Of a DNA stretch of 37,858 bases, positions 21,250 through 32,679 are shown piece after piece. The translations under genes and the position numbers were made by a program. The stretch's first letter is position 1. Every line of letters starts with the position of its first letter. The DNA comes from Stereocaulon alpinum (taxonomy: Eukaryota; Ascomycota; Lecanoromycetes; Lecanorales; Stereocaulaceae), in NCBI GenBank assembly GCA_018257865.1, contig JAEUBA010000162.1, positions 1 to 37,858 of the forward strand, read 5' to 3'. Under the pieces are notes generated by a model. The model was not told where the DNA came from. It did no database searches and was given only the letters and a program-made list of their open reading frames with translations.

Positions 21250-21538
21250 TATAATACTTAGTAACTATTAGGGTCTATTTAGTATTAGTAGTAATCTAAT
21301 ACTTAGTATAGCTATAACGTGACCGGGATATACCGTTAGCGTAGTACGTACGTAGGAAGACGTTATACTACCCTACTTCTACTTAATAAGTATAAGGAGT
21401 ATAGACCCTAAAGAAGTAGGATTATTAGTAATTAGTTCTACTAATAAACGGATACCTACTATTACTACTTTATATCTTTAAATAAACCTTAGTATACTAT
21501 TACGCTACGCTACTAGGGTATAAAAGGTATATATTATA
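21250..21538 (+). repeat. 5' LTR of chromovirus element 2
   Basis: 289 bp, termini TATAATA...TATTATA, which read TGTAATA...TATTACA once RIP transitions are undone; the classic TG...CA ends are then recovered. It matches 28221-28509 with only scattered transitions. Confidence 0.92.
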
Positions 21539-21799
21539 ATTCTAATTACTCTAACCTTTAAGGTTAAAGGCCCGGAGTAGAATAGGATAGTAATAACTTA
21601 AAGTTCTACCTAAAGGGGTATATAAGAGTCTACGGTCGGACTATAGGGGGAGTTATTAGAGTTAACCCCTACTTCTATAGACTTATAATAGTAAAGGATC
21701 TAATAGCTAGAATCCTAAGTAAGGGATCTCTAAGCAGCTATAGTAGAGTAGATAATTAAGGAAGTCCTAAGACTACCTAATATTAGGCTAAGCGTAGCC

Positions 21800-22720
21800 T
21801 AAGTAAGTTAGCGAAGTAGGAGCTTTAGGGTAATATCTTTATTTAATAGCTTAAGCGAGATATTACTACTACTAAAAATAATTTATTTAGAGAAGATACG
21901 TCCGTACTATAGAATATTAGAAGGAGAGTATATCTAATAGTTTACTAATATAGAAATTAAGTTTTTACTAAGCTATAACTATTTTACTACTAATTAAAAT
22001 AAGATCCTTTACTACGTATAATCCCTTAAAGGCGACGCGATAGTATAGTAGTAGAATAGATTTAGGCTAGAAGAGATAGATAGCTATACCTTTAACTACT
22101 TTAAGACCTTCCTACTAAACTTAGTAGCCGACCTAATAAACTAATAGCTCCTTATATATAAGCGCTAGAATAGCGTAAAATAGTAAAAGGAGTAAAAGGT
22201 CTCTATTTTTAAGGTATACTTAGAAGAGCTTAAAACCTACTTAGAGGTCCTACTAGAAGCCTTTAAGGTAACTATCTTTCTTAGTAAGCTACGACCTAAT
22301 ATTAAGGATAAAATCCTAAGTACTAGTAATGTGCTGAAGACGTAGGAAGAGATTCTAGCTTTAGTAATTATATAGAAAAGAACTCTTAAAAGATTTTATT
22401 AGGGATCTAGGAAGTCTAATAATAATAAAAGTAGACCTTTAGAGGAATAGGTATTAAAGTATTAGGGTAGCGGAGGTAGGGAGCTATTATTAAAGCGCCT
22501 AAAAAAGGATAGGGATTACTAATAGCCTAAGCCTTTAACCTATACGCCTACTAAACCTAAATAAAAGAGTAATACTTATTTTATATATAGTAAAAAGGGA
22601 TATTAGAAGAAGGACTACCTATAAAGAGATAATCCTAACTTTATACTAGTTAATATAGTATAGTTAAAAAACTCTAAAGCCCCGTTAGCGGAGAACCGGC
22701 GGGGTAAGAAGGAGAAAGAT
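21800..22720 (+). pseudogene. gag remnant of chromovirus element 2
   Basis: This is decayed Gag. The best landmark is a zinc knuckle near 22573-22620, readable as YFIYSKKGYxKKDYL with the CCHC residues turned into tyrosine or serine. Stops are frequent. Confidence 0.65.
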
Positions 22721-23199
22721 TAATAGAGGCCCTTAACCCCCTATATCTAAAGGGCTAGGTAATAGCTTCTAAAGGATTATACCCCTTTAAGGAGCTAATC
22801 GACCTTAGAGCGTAAATTAGCCTAGTCGCTTAGTAGTTTATAGTATAATATAATTTACTATTAGAACGCGCTGTCTTACCGACGCTGGTATAGCTAAGCG
22901 GATAAGATACTTATTATTATAGGGCGTATTAGCTGAGCTATAAAGCTACTAATAGTTAGGGCTAAGAAAAGGAGTATAGCTCCTTATTCTATACTATTAA
23001 CTAAGAGGGTTCTAATCTAATTATTAGAATACCTACGCTCTATAAGTTAGGTATTATAGTCGATACGCTAGCGCGCTAATAGCGGTATTAGGTTAATACT
23101 AAGTAGCTATAGATTAACGAACCGACCGAATTTACGTAAGTATTATAATAGGAATAGTAAGTATTCGCTTTAGTATATATTAGCGCTACGATAGCGGAG

Positions 23200-26100
23200 C
23201 TACCCTAAGCTAACGAGTCTAGTATAGTAGCCCTTCCTCCTTAATTATAGGAGTTTAAAGATATATTCTTAAATAAGAAGGCTGGAATCCTACCTAAGTA
23301 GAAATAGGGGGACTACGCTATTAAATTAAATAAGGGAGAGCTACTATATAGGCCCCTCTATAATTTATTAAGAGTTAAGCTTACGGAGCTGCAGCGCTAC
23401 CTTAATAATATATTAGTAAAGGGATAGATTCGCTATTCTATTTTACCAGCGAGAGCACCTATCCTTTTTATACTAAAGAAGGATAGGGGGCTACGCCTCT
23501 ACGTAGACTATAGGGGGTTAAATATAGTAACTATAAAGAATAGGTATCTATTACCTCTTATTACTAAAACGTTAGACCGCTTATACGGTACTAAGCGATT
23601 TATAAAGTTAGACCTAAAGGATACGTATCACCGTATCCGGATTAAACGTAGTAATAAATAGAAGATAGCGTTCTATACCTGCTATAGTTACTTTAAGTAT
23701 CTTATTATACTATTTAGGTTAGCTAATACCCCTACTACCTTTTAAGTATATATTAATTAAGCCTTAGCCGGGCTGGTAGATATAACGTATATAGTATATT
23801 TAGATAATATCCTAATCTTTTTAGGAGATCTAGCGGATTACTAGCGGTATATAAGAGAAGTACTATAATAACTCTAATAGTATTAATTATATACTAACTT
23901 AAAGAAGTACGTATTTAATACTACCTAAGTAGAGTTTCTAGGGTTTATAATTTCGACTACTAGCGTAGCGATAGATCTGCGTAGAGTTACTACTATTAAG
24001 GAGTAGCTAAAACCTAAAACCTTCTATAAAGTTTAAGTCTTTTTAGGATTTGCTAACTTCTACCGCCGCTTTATCTACTACTATTCAGCTATCGCTATAC
24101 CCCTAACTAGCCTTTTAAAAGGTAGTAAGGAGGGTAAAAAGATAAGGCTATTTAAGTAGTCTAATAATACTGCGTATACGTTCTAAGAATTATATTAAAA
24201 GTTTATAGAAGCACCGCTACTACAGTATTTTAATCTATTATAAAAGATTCGGGTAGAGATAGATATATTAGCTTTCGTAATTACTAGTATTTTATCCTAA
24301 CCTAATAATATAGGTAACTAGCGGCCCGTAGCGTTCTGGTTATATAAGATAATTCTAGTAGAATAGAATTATAAGACGTATAACTAGGAGCTACTAGTAA
24401 TAGTAGACGCGTTTAAATAGTAGCGCTACTATCTAGAAAGAAGCTTATACCCTATTAAAGTACTTACTAACTATAATAACTTGCGTAGATTTATAAAGCT
24501 AAAAGAGCTAACTCTATAGTAAGCTTAGTAGGCCCTTAAACTCGCTGTATATAACTTTAAAATCACTTATTAAGTAGGTAAAACTAATCCTGCTAACCCG
24601 CTATTAAGATAACCTAATTATAAGGGTACTTCGCTATTTAATACTACTCTACTACTAACGTTATAAAATAAATTATCTTTATAATCCGAAGAATTATCTC
24701 AGCTATATAAGCGGACTAAATATAGTATATTAGAGATAGCCTTTCTTATTACTAGGATCTAAGTAGTAATACTTAGGAAAACTATAAGAGAACTTATAGA
24801 GGGGCCCTATAAGGAGCCCTAAAGTTTGTTAAAATAAGTAGTTAGGGAGCTATAAGGCTTAGATAAATAGGTAATAAGGTTTAGAAAGGATAAGAATACT
24901 AGAGTAGACCGCTATTATACTAGATATATTAATTAGTCTTTTAATAATAAGGACCTCCTATAGTATAAAGGGTAATTATATATCCCTAATAATAGTACCC
25001 TAAGATAGGAGCTGATTAGTAAGTACTATAATAATCCCTTAGTAGGCTATTTTAGCGCCGCAAAAATACTAGAACTATTACGGCGGAAGTATTATTAGTC
25101 TAATATAGCAGAGTAGACGCGTAGCTATATATATACCTATAATATATACTAGAGAATAAAGGTTCCTAGGTATTATCCCTATAGAGAACTATAGTTACTA
25201 TTATTACCTAAAGTACTATAGTAGGAGCTATCGATAGATTTTATAATAGGCTTACCGCCTAGTAAGCGGGCCGGCGTTATATATAATTCTATCCTTATAA
25301 TAGTAGATAGGTTTATAAAGATAGTACGCTATCTCGCTATAACGAAAATAATTATAGTAGAAGAACTTAGAGAGCTCTTTTTTGCTAAAGTAGTATACTA
25401 ATTTAGTATACCTATAGGTGTTATTAGTAATAGAGGTATAGTATTTACTAGTACCTTTTAATTAACTCTATACTATTATACTAAGATTAAGCGCTGTATA
25501 AGTACCGCGTTCTATCCGTAAACGGATAGCTAGACTGAAAAGTAGAACTAAATATTAGAATACTTCCTACGAATATTTACTAACGCGGAGTAAACTAATT
25601 AGGTAAAGCTATTACTAATTACTAAGTTTACCTATATAAATAGCTGCTATAATACTATTAGTTACTCGCTATTCTATACTATATATAGTTATAACCCCGA
25701 ACTATATTAGGAAGCTGGGGACGGCTCCTTAGAGGGGGAGGTACTAGTAGTAAAGGAACGAGTAGAATAACTATAAAACTATTAAAAGTAGATAAAAGGC
25801 TATTAGCGCTACGCTATTAAGGTATAAGCGAAGTACTATAATAAAAACTATAAGCCGAAAGAATATAAAGTAGGCGAATTAGTAATACTTTTAACTAAGA
25901 ACCTTAAATAAAGGCGTCTTAGTAAGAAGTTATCCTATTAGTTCGTTAACCTATTTAGGATTAAGGATAAGGTTAGGGTATAAGCGTACCGCTTAATACT
26001 ACCTATAAGTTATTAAATCTATAATACCTTTTATATATTATTACTTAAGCCTTACTAACTGCGCGAGGGCGTAGAGTTAACGGACTTTATATAGCCCCCT

Positions 26101-26260
26101 AAACTTATTAATAATAAGGAATAGTAGGAGGTAGAGGAGATTATTAATAAGGTAAGGAATAAGGAAGGTATCTAGTATAAGGTTAAGTAGACTAGGTAGG
26201 GCGATATCTATAATAAATAGGTACCGGAAGTAGAACTTAATACTATACTAATATTAAAAC
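23200..26260 (+). pseudogene. pol remnant of chromovirus element 2
   Basis: Landmarks in order: FLNKKAGILP (about 23265), RYSILPARAPILFILKKD (about 23431), YRGLNIVTIKNRYLLPLI (about 23510), KLDLKDTYHRIRI (about 23608), VYLDNILIF (about 23795; ancestral YLDD), FLGFANFYRRFI (about 24040), and an integrase zinc-binding region near 25040-25150. The integrase core follows with DFIIGLPPSKRAG (about 25236) and FYPxTDSxTEKxN (about 25512). A chromodomain-like end ('KVRNKEGI.YKVK') lies near 26150-26230. All frames are interrupted by TAG/TAA. Confidence 0.88.
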
Positions 26261-28205
26261 GCGCTTATAATAAATAGACGTAATAATACTAGAAGGTAAA
26301 GAATAAGTTAACCTAAATTATATAATAACTATAACCTATTAATATACTAAAACTACACTATTTATAGTACCTAGTTAGAATAAAACGAGGATTATAGGAA
26401 TATAGAGTATTAAGGGGCCGTAGACGTAGCGATATTATAAAAATAGGGGATAGGGCTAATATACTAAGATATAAGCGCCCGTACCCGCTAGAGGATATAT
26501 TAAAGAATAGAGGATTTAAATACTAGTAGAGTCGAGAAGTAGGTATAGACCCTATTATAGTATAGGTAATAGGTTATTATAGTATAGGTAATATATTAAA
26601 CTATATATTCGGTAAGTAAGTAGTACGTTATAGCTATAAAGATACTAAACGGGGTAAGTATAAGACTATAAGCTATCTAGAGATAGCTTTAAGATATAAG
26701 CGCCTAATAATACTAAACTCTAAACGCTAAACGCTAAACGCTAAACGCTAAAATAATAATATAATCTATCCGGTCTATACGTAGACGGTTAGTATACGTA
26801 AATTATTAGCTAAAGATAACTTACCCTCCTAGCTACCTCCTCTCTCTACCTCCTCTTCGCCTTATCCGTCTCCTCCTATAGCCTCCTCCTTATCTCCTAG
26901 GCCTCTATAATATAATCTTAGGGGATCTAATTATATTAGCGTAAGGTACTAATTACGGTATATTAACGGGTAATATAATATACCTAAGTAACGGAAGGTT
27001 TAGCTACTACCTTCTCCCCTATACTTAGGCTAGTATACCCCTCCTCCTCTTTTACCTCCTTACCTACCTCTAGTTCTACCCCTACTTCCGCCTCCTTACT
27101 ACTACCCTTCCTACTATTATCTTCCTTATTATTATCCTCCTCCTCCGCCGCTAACCTCCGCTGCGGCGAGTTAGCGGCTAAGGGTAGGTAAGGTAGCTTA
27201 GTATAACTAAAGGAATAAGGATAGGTATTTATAGCCTAAAGTAAGCTTAGAGCGTTATAGGTATAATAGGTAGAATCGCGTTAAATACTAGGGAATAGTA
27301 ATAAGAAATAAGCTTAGCTTACCTCCTATAGCGAGTTAGTATAGTATTAGAAGAATAGATATATTACTTACTAATACCTCTACTCTCCCCTATAGCGCAG
27401 CTAGCTACTGCGTTAACTAACTACTACTTATCCCTAAGGTAAGCGAATAATCTTTACGCTATTAGGTAACCTTCTTACGAAGGTTAGCTAGGCGATTATC
27501 TACCTTAGGTAGTAAGATAGTACTATTAAGTATAGTAACTAGCCCCGCTACCTCTACTATAAAGGGGGTAGGAATCTCCTACTATTAGTATACGGTACGT
27601 AGTTATAGATTAAATAAGCTTACCTTATAGTATCCTACTATCCCCTAGTACGCAGACTTATACCTCTAGTAAGGAGGTATATTACCCTAAACGTATAGTT
27701 TCTACTTCCCTAAATAGTTTATATACGGAAGTTCAGCTATAATAGTTAGTATACCTAATATATAGTATACCTATAGACTTACTAGTATTGAATAAAAATA
27801 CTTATAGGATATTAGTATTACTAGAAGTATACTATTATAGCGCGTAAGGGGGATACTTACTTATATTATTATTTACCGAAGGAAGAAATAGGAAGTGAAG
27901 GGGATCTAAAGGGATATATCTACCTAATTACGCTATATAGTTACTCTATAGTAATAATCTATAACGCTGCTATATTATAATAATAATACGACTACGGAGT
28001 AATAACTATGTTATCGGAGTATAGAAGCTCTTAATTAGTAATATATAAAGGATAAAGTAACTATAGGGTAGAGACTCTTTTCCTTCCTTTTCCTATAGAG
28101 TTTTAAAGGTTTTTAATAAGCTCTACCTATATTACTAGCGCGCTTCTAGGCCTTATATCTAATAACTAAATATAATAATATCCTTACGCTAGCGGACTAG
28201 CGTCT
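26261..28205 (+). other. Long region between pol and the 3' LTR of element 2
   Basis: About 1.9 kb with no recognised retroelement domain. With stops ignored, one frame reads protein-like for several hundred bases (YSYKDTKRGKYK near 26630; a Pro/Ser-rich stretch near 26830-26910), so a third reading frame or a C-terminal extension is possible. It also holds four copies of TAAACGC near 26721-26751 and a perfect 8-bp inverted repeat, CCGCTAAC/GTTAGCGG, at 27148-27177. It could instead be untranslated sequence or a nested insertion. Confidence 0.45.
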
Positions 28206-28216
28206 AGAAGGGGAAG
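28206..28216 (+). other. Polypurine tract of chromovirus element 2
   Basis: AGAAGGGGAAG lies just upstream of the 3' LTR start at 28221, the expected place for the plus-strand primer. Confidence 0.6.
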
Positions 28217-28220
28217 TAAC

Positions 28221-28509
28221 TATAATACTTAATAACTATTAGGGTCTATTTAGTATTAGTAGTAATCTAATACTTAGTATAGCTATAATATAACTAGGAT
28301 ATACCGTTAGCGTAGTATATACGTAGGAAGACGTTATACTACCCCGCTTCTACTTAATAAGTATAAGGAGCGTAGACCCTAGAGAAGTAGGATTATTAGT
28401 AATTAGTTCTACTAATAAACGGATACCTACTATTACTACTTTATATCTTTAAATAAACCTTAGTATACTATTACGCCGCGCTACTAGGGTACGAAAGGTA
28501 TATATTATA
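28221..28509 (+). repeat. 3' LTR of chromovirus element 2
   Basis: 289 bp, the same length as the 5' LTR and collinear with it from TATAATACTTA to GGTATATATTATA. It is followed directly by the GATA duplication and resumed minisatellite. Confidence 0.92.
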
Positions 28510-28972
28510 GATATTAGCAGCTCTATAATAGCGATACTAGTAGCTTTAGGATAGCGATATTAGTAGCTTTAGGATAGTATAATTAGTAACTCTATAACAG
28601 CGATATTAGTAGCTTTAGGATAGTATAATTAGTAGCTTTAGGATAGCGATATTGGTAGCTTTAGGATAGCGATATTAGTAGCTTTAGGATAGCGATATTA
28701 GTAGCTCTATAATAGCGATACTAGTAGCTTTAGGATAGCGATATTAGTAGCTCTATAATAGCGATACTAGTAGCTTTAGGATAGCGATACTAGTAACTCT
28801 ATAATAGTATTATTAGTAGCTCTATAATAGCGATACTAGCAGCTTTAGGATAGTATAATTAGTAGCTCTATAATAGCGATACTAGTAGCTTTATAATAGT
28901 ATTATTAGTAGCTCTATAATAGCGATAGTATTATTAGTAGCTCTATAATAGTATTATTAGTAGCTTTAGGAT
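28510..28972. repeat. Minisatellite, right part
   Basis: It continues the 23-bp repeat exactly where the array at 21249 was broken (tagcagctctataatagcgatactag...). It is almost completely RIP-mutated and shows shortened variants (tattattagtagctctataatag) near its right end. It stops at ggataccgtcg. Confidence 0.88.
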
Positions 28973-31010
28973 ACCGTCGATTTCAAAACTATTAGTAGTA
29001 TTAACCCTTAAGCGTGTGCGCGTTATAGCTACGCTAACGTAATAATATTAATTAGGGTCTAGGGGCTTAGTAATAGTATTACTACCTAGGACTCCCCTAT
29101 ATTTTAGGGATCTTTAGAAATTAGTTCTACTACTACTCTACTACTAAGTAATATAATTATATCTATTACTTAATACCTAAATCTAGTAACTTTATATCTC
29201 TTATACCTTAGTACGCTAGCTTAGAGCCGGCGTCGCTAGCCTTTATAGTTCTAATTTCTCTACCTTTTTAAGGGAGAGGCCCGGAGTTACTATAATATTA
29301 GGTTAGACGCGTAGTTATACTACTATAACCGTTACTAACGCCGAAGAACCTAACGATATTAATAATAATAATAATCCTACAGAGAGTTATAGGACTAACG
29401 GAGAATCTTAGCTAAATACCTCTAATTTAGACGACGCTGATCTTAAGTAACGCTTATAAAAAGCTTAAGTAACGAATCGCCGCCTAAAGTAACTACGCGA
29501 ATTATTAGTATTAGAAGCTAAAAATAATATAATTTAATACCCTAGGTCGTAGAGTACTATTAGAATACCTATAGGGATAGTTTAAGAGGAGGAATAATAT
29601 CCTACTACCGCTATATTAGTATAATTAGTTAATATTACTAGCTAAAGGATTCCTTTACGTCTTATAACGCCCGCCTTTAGCGCGCCTATAAACTTACCTA
29701 TTAGACTCTAAAGACCCCTAGTACCGAAAAGCTTTTAGCCTAAGAATATATAACCCTATAAGGGAATTAGCGAGGGTAAATACTTACGCTAGTTCGCTAA
29801 CTTAGAGAAGAAGTTTTTTAAGAGTTTAGAGTACTTTACTACTAAACTATTTAGGATAGTCTATTATATAGACGCCTTAAAAGATAACCCGAATTCCTAG
29901 TAGAATACCTACCTAAAGGACTATAGATAGGATAATATAATATTTAAATTCTTTAAGTAATTCCTATATAATTTAGTTATAGATCCTATCAACCGCCGTC
30001 TCTTCGCCTACGAAAGGTTTAAGGAGGTAAAGTAATATTCTAATTAAAAAGTTACTATATTTAAGGCCTACTTAGAGGAGTTAGAAGCTAACCTACTACT
30101 TATAGCCTTAGAGTTTAAAGCTAACCTCTTTCTAGCTAAGCTAAGACCGGAGCTAAAGAATAAAATCTTAAGTATAGGTAAGGTATCTAATAATAGGGAT
30201 AATATTATTACTTAAGCTATTATATAAGAGAATACTATAGGGTATAAGTATTACGGAGGCGGCGGCTTAAGTACTTATAGGAAATTATCTAACTATAGGG
30301 CTTCTAAGTTATAAGGGAGCCGCCTATTAAAATAACGGATTTCTAAGCCTAATAGGCTAGGCCTAAGGGTTAATAGCTTATAATTAGCGCGAAATAAATC
30401 TTATTTAAGGAGTCTAAAGTAGAAGACTAATTTAGATTTAGTAACTAAGCTTATCTACTATTATTATAGAAAGCTAGGCTATATAAGTCTAAATTATCCT
30501 AATCGCGATAAGCCTGCAACTTATACTAGTATTAGTATAGTATTAGTAAAAAACGATTAGCCCCCGTAACCGCCTTAAAAGCGGGGGAAGAAACCTAAAA
30601 AGTAGAGGCTAGTCCTTCTATCCTAACTAAGGGTTAGATAATACTTAATACTAGCCTATAGTAGGTTACTATTTTACTAAATACTAAATCGTAGCTTAAT
30701 TTAATCTCTTAGAAGTTTATAGTTTAATAGGACCTACTACCTTCTACTATTAACTTACTACTACTAGAAGCTTTAAGTAGCTTTAGTATATACGTCTATA
30801 GTACCTATTAATTTAAGTATATACTTATTAATAGCTAGGGCTGCGGTAAGGAGTATAGTATACTTTTCTATACTATTAATCTTAAGGGTCCTAATATTAT
30901 AGTTAGTATACTAGGGTTAAAGTAAATAAAGATTTTACTTAATCTATTAGCGGAGTAGTAGCGGTTTAAGGTTAATATTAAAAAGTTCTAGGTTAATAAG
31001 CCTACTATCT
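28973..31010 (+). mobile_element. Gypsy element 3, left half (LTR-like leader, gag, start of pol)
   Basis: 28973 to about 29260 resembles a diverged relative of the element 2 LTR (ttagggtctagg..., gaaattagttctact) and is followed by a similar GGCCCGGAG leader. From about 29340 to 30560 a gag-like frame runs with few obstacles except TAG/TAA. It includes YLRFANLEKKF-like and FKQFLYNLVIDP stretches and a knuckle remnant near 30455. Protease-like sequence follows (near 30830-30930). The frame stops in NKPTI at 31010, where the LINE is inserted. It continues at 37034. Confidence 0.78.
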
Positions 31011-31138
31011 AGAGGAGATCCTATAATACCAGCAATACCTATAGGAGATAGCGACGATAACGAGTACGACGGGCGAATAGGCCTACTAGGCTAGATAAGC
31101 GATCACACCGGGTTACGAACCTAGTAAAATAATATAAG

Positions 31139-32510
31139 ATAGGGGGGGAGGAGAGAAGGGAGGTATTAGTAGTAAAGGTAGATAAGGAACGTATCCTAAC
31201 GCGATAATAAGGCGATAGTAATAATAGTAGAAACCTATTAAAGGTCTATAGAGCCCTTAAGGTAGGGAAAGAATTAAAGAAAGAATATAGTATATAAAGG
31301 CTATAGAATAGGCGCTACTAGAGTTTATAGAGAAGGTCTAGAGGATACTATAGGTAAATATAAATAAGACTGTATAAGGCTTCTTTTAGAATATAGTAGA
31401 AAGGATTACGGAGTATATATAGGAGAATACCGCTAAAAGATACGCTGCGAAGGAGTACTATAGCTAACTAACGCGTAAAGACTACCTAACTAGAAGGGTA
31501 AATAATAGCTAGGCGGATATAGCCTATATAGCCTAAAGGGGCTAAAATACTATCTACCTAGCTATACCTAAGGTAGAAGATATTAAGAAAGCGAAGTAGG
31601 TAATAGTTAGGATTAATAATACTAACGAAAAGATATAGATAGCTATAGCAACTCTTCCCTAACTAGTATAAATATTTAAGGGAGTAGGGGGAGTAGCTAA
31701 GGAGATTATTATAGTAAAGAGGATTATAAGGGGGGATATTATTCTTTAGATAGCCTTAGTAAAGGCTAGGGAGGAGTTAGAGAAGGATAATAGGTAGGTA
31801 AGGAGACTCTATAAGTTAGCGAAAGTCCTCTAGAAGATAGTAATAGTAGTAATCTATAGAGTAAAAAAAATAATAGATATAAAGGACTAATAGGGGATCT
31901 TTAAAACCCTAAAAAAAGATAATAAAAAGCTTTACCTAAAGTTAGAGATAATAAAAGCTAAATAGCCTATATTTACGTTAAAATTAGATATACTTAGGAG
32001 GGAGAAGAGATTCTCTATACTAATAATTAAAGTCCTAAGCCTAAAGGTAGCGAACCGGCTTATTATAGAGGGGATAGTAGTAGAGAATAGCCTCCTCTTC
32101 TATAATTACTAGGAGAGAGAAGCCGCCCCTAAGTAGTACTTTAACTACTATAGGTATAGATATATTACTAAGGCGTATAAATACCCTACCTATTATAAGA
32201 TATACGCCTAAAACTATATAACTAATAATTATATAGAAAGAGCTAGTAGTAAGCCTAAGTATATAGTATATAAGGGGGAGTACTTAGTATAAAGTAAAAC
32301 CTACTTAATCTAATAAGAGGAGAATACTAAGGCTAGGTAAAGAATTAAGCGTAAGCTAAAATACTTTAAAGAGACCCTAAAGTAATACTTAGTAGGGCCT
32401 ACGCCGGCGATACTAGAAAGGACTAGCTTAGAAGGGTAGTATAAAGTAATCTCTAAAGGGAAGAGGAAGGCCCTAAAGGATATAATAGATAAGCCTTAAA
32501 AAGGAACTAA
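31139..32510 (+). pseudogene. LINE 1 ORF1 (Gag-like, zinc knuckles)
   Basis: Nucleic-acid-binding first ORF of the LINE. A long charged, helical stretch (about 31300-31960) precedes a cluster of CCHC knuckles near 32135-32310, readable as YxRYRYITKAYKYP... and KPKYIVYKGEYLV with Cys/His mutated to Tyr. The likely start codon reads ATA at 31139-31141, where the second LINE has ATG (37835-37837). Confidence 0.7.
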
Positions 32511-32679
32511 GGAGGTAGCGAAGAGGGGATAACTAATAACCTTCTCTAAAGTAGAATAAGGGTAATAGCCCCTATCTATAGAGAGGATTAGTCTAATAAA
32601 TACCCTTAGGTAGACTTTAGGAGTAGTAAAGACTACTAAGACTACCTAAATATAGAAGAACGTCTAGGCGGCCTTTACC

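Larger units (their letters stand above)
21250..28509 (+). mobile_element. RIP-inactivated Ty3/gypsy chromovirus nested in the minisatellite (element 2)
   Basis: A 7.26-kb element with two 289-bp LTRs, gag and pol remnants in gypsy order, a chromodomain-like integrase C-terminus and a polypurine tract. It is flanked by a GATA duplication (21246-21249 and 28510-28513). Joining the flanks restores a normal minisatellite unit, so it inserted into the array. Stops are almost all TAA/TAG at expected Gln/Trp codons. About 1.9 kb of non-pol sequence lies between the chromodomain and the 3' LTR, which is unusually long. Confidence 0.93.

Noticed and set aside
20737..28972. Centromeric satellite
   Set aside because: A tandem array with chromoviruses would fit, but the array is only about 1 kb in total and nothing in the sequence shows centromere function.
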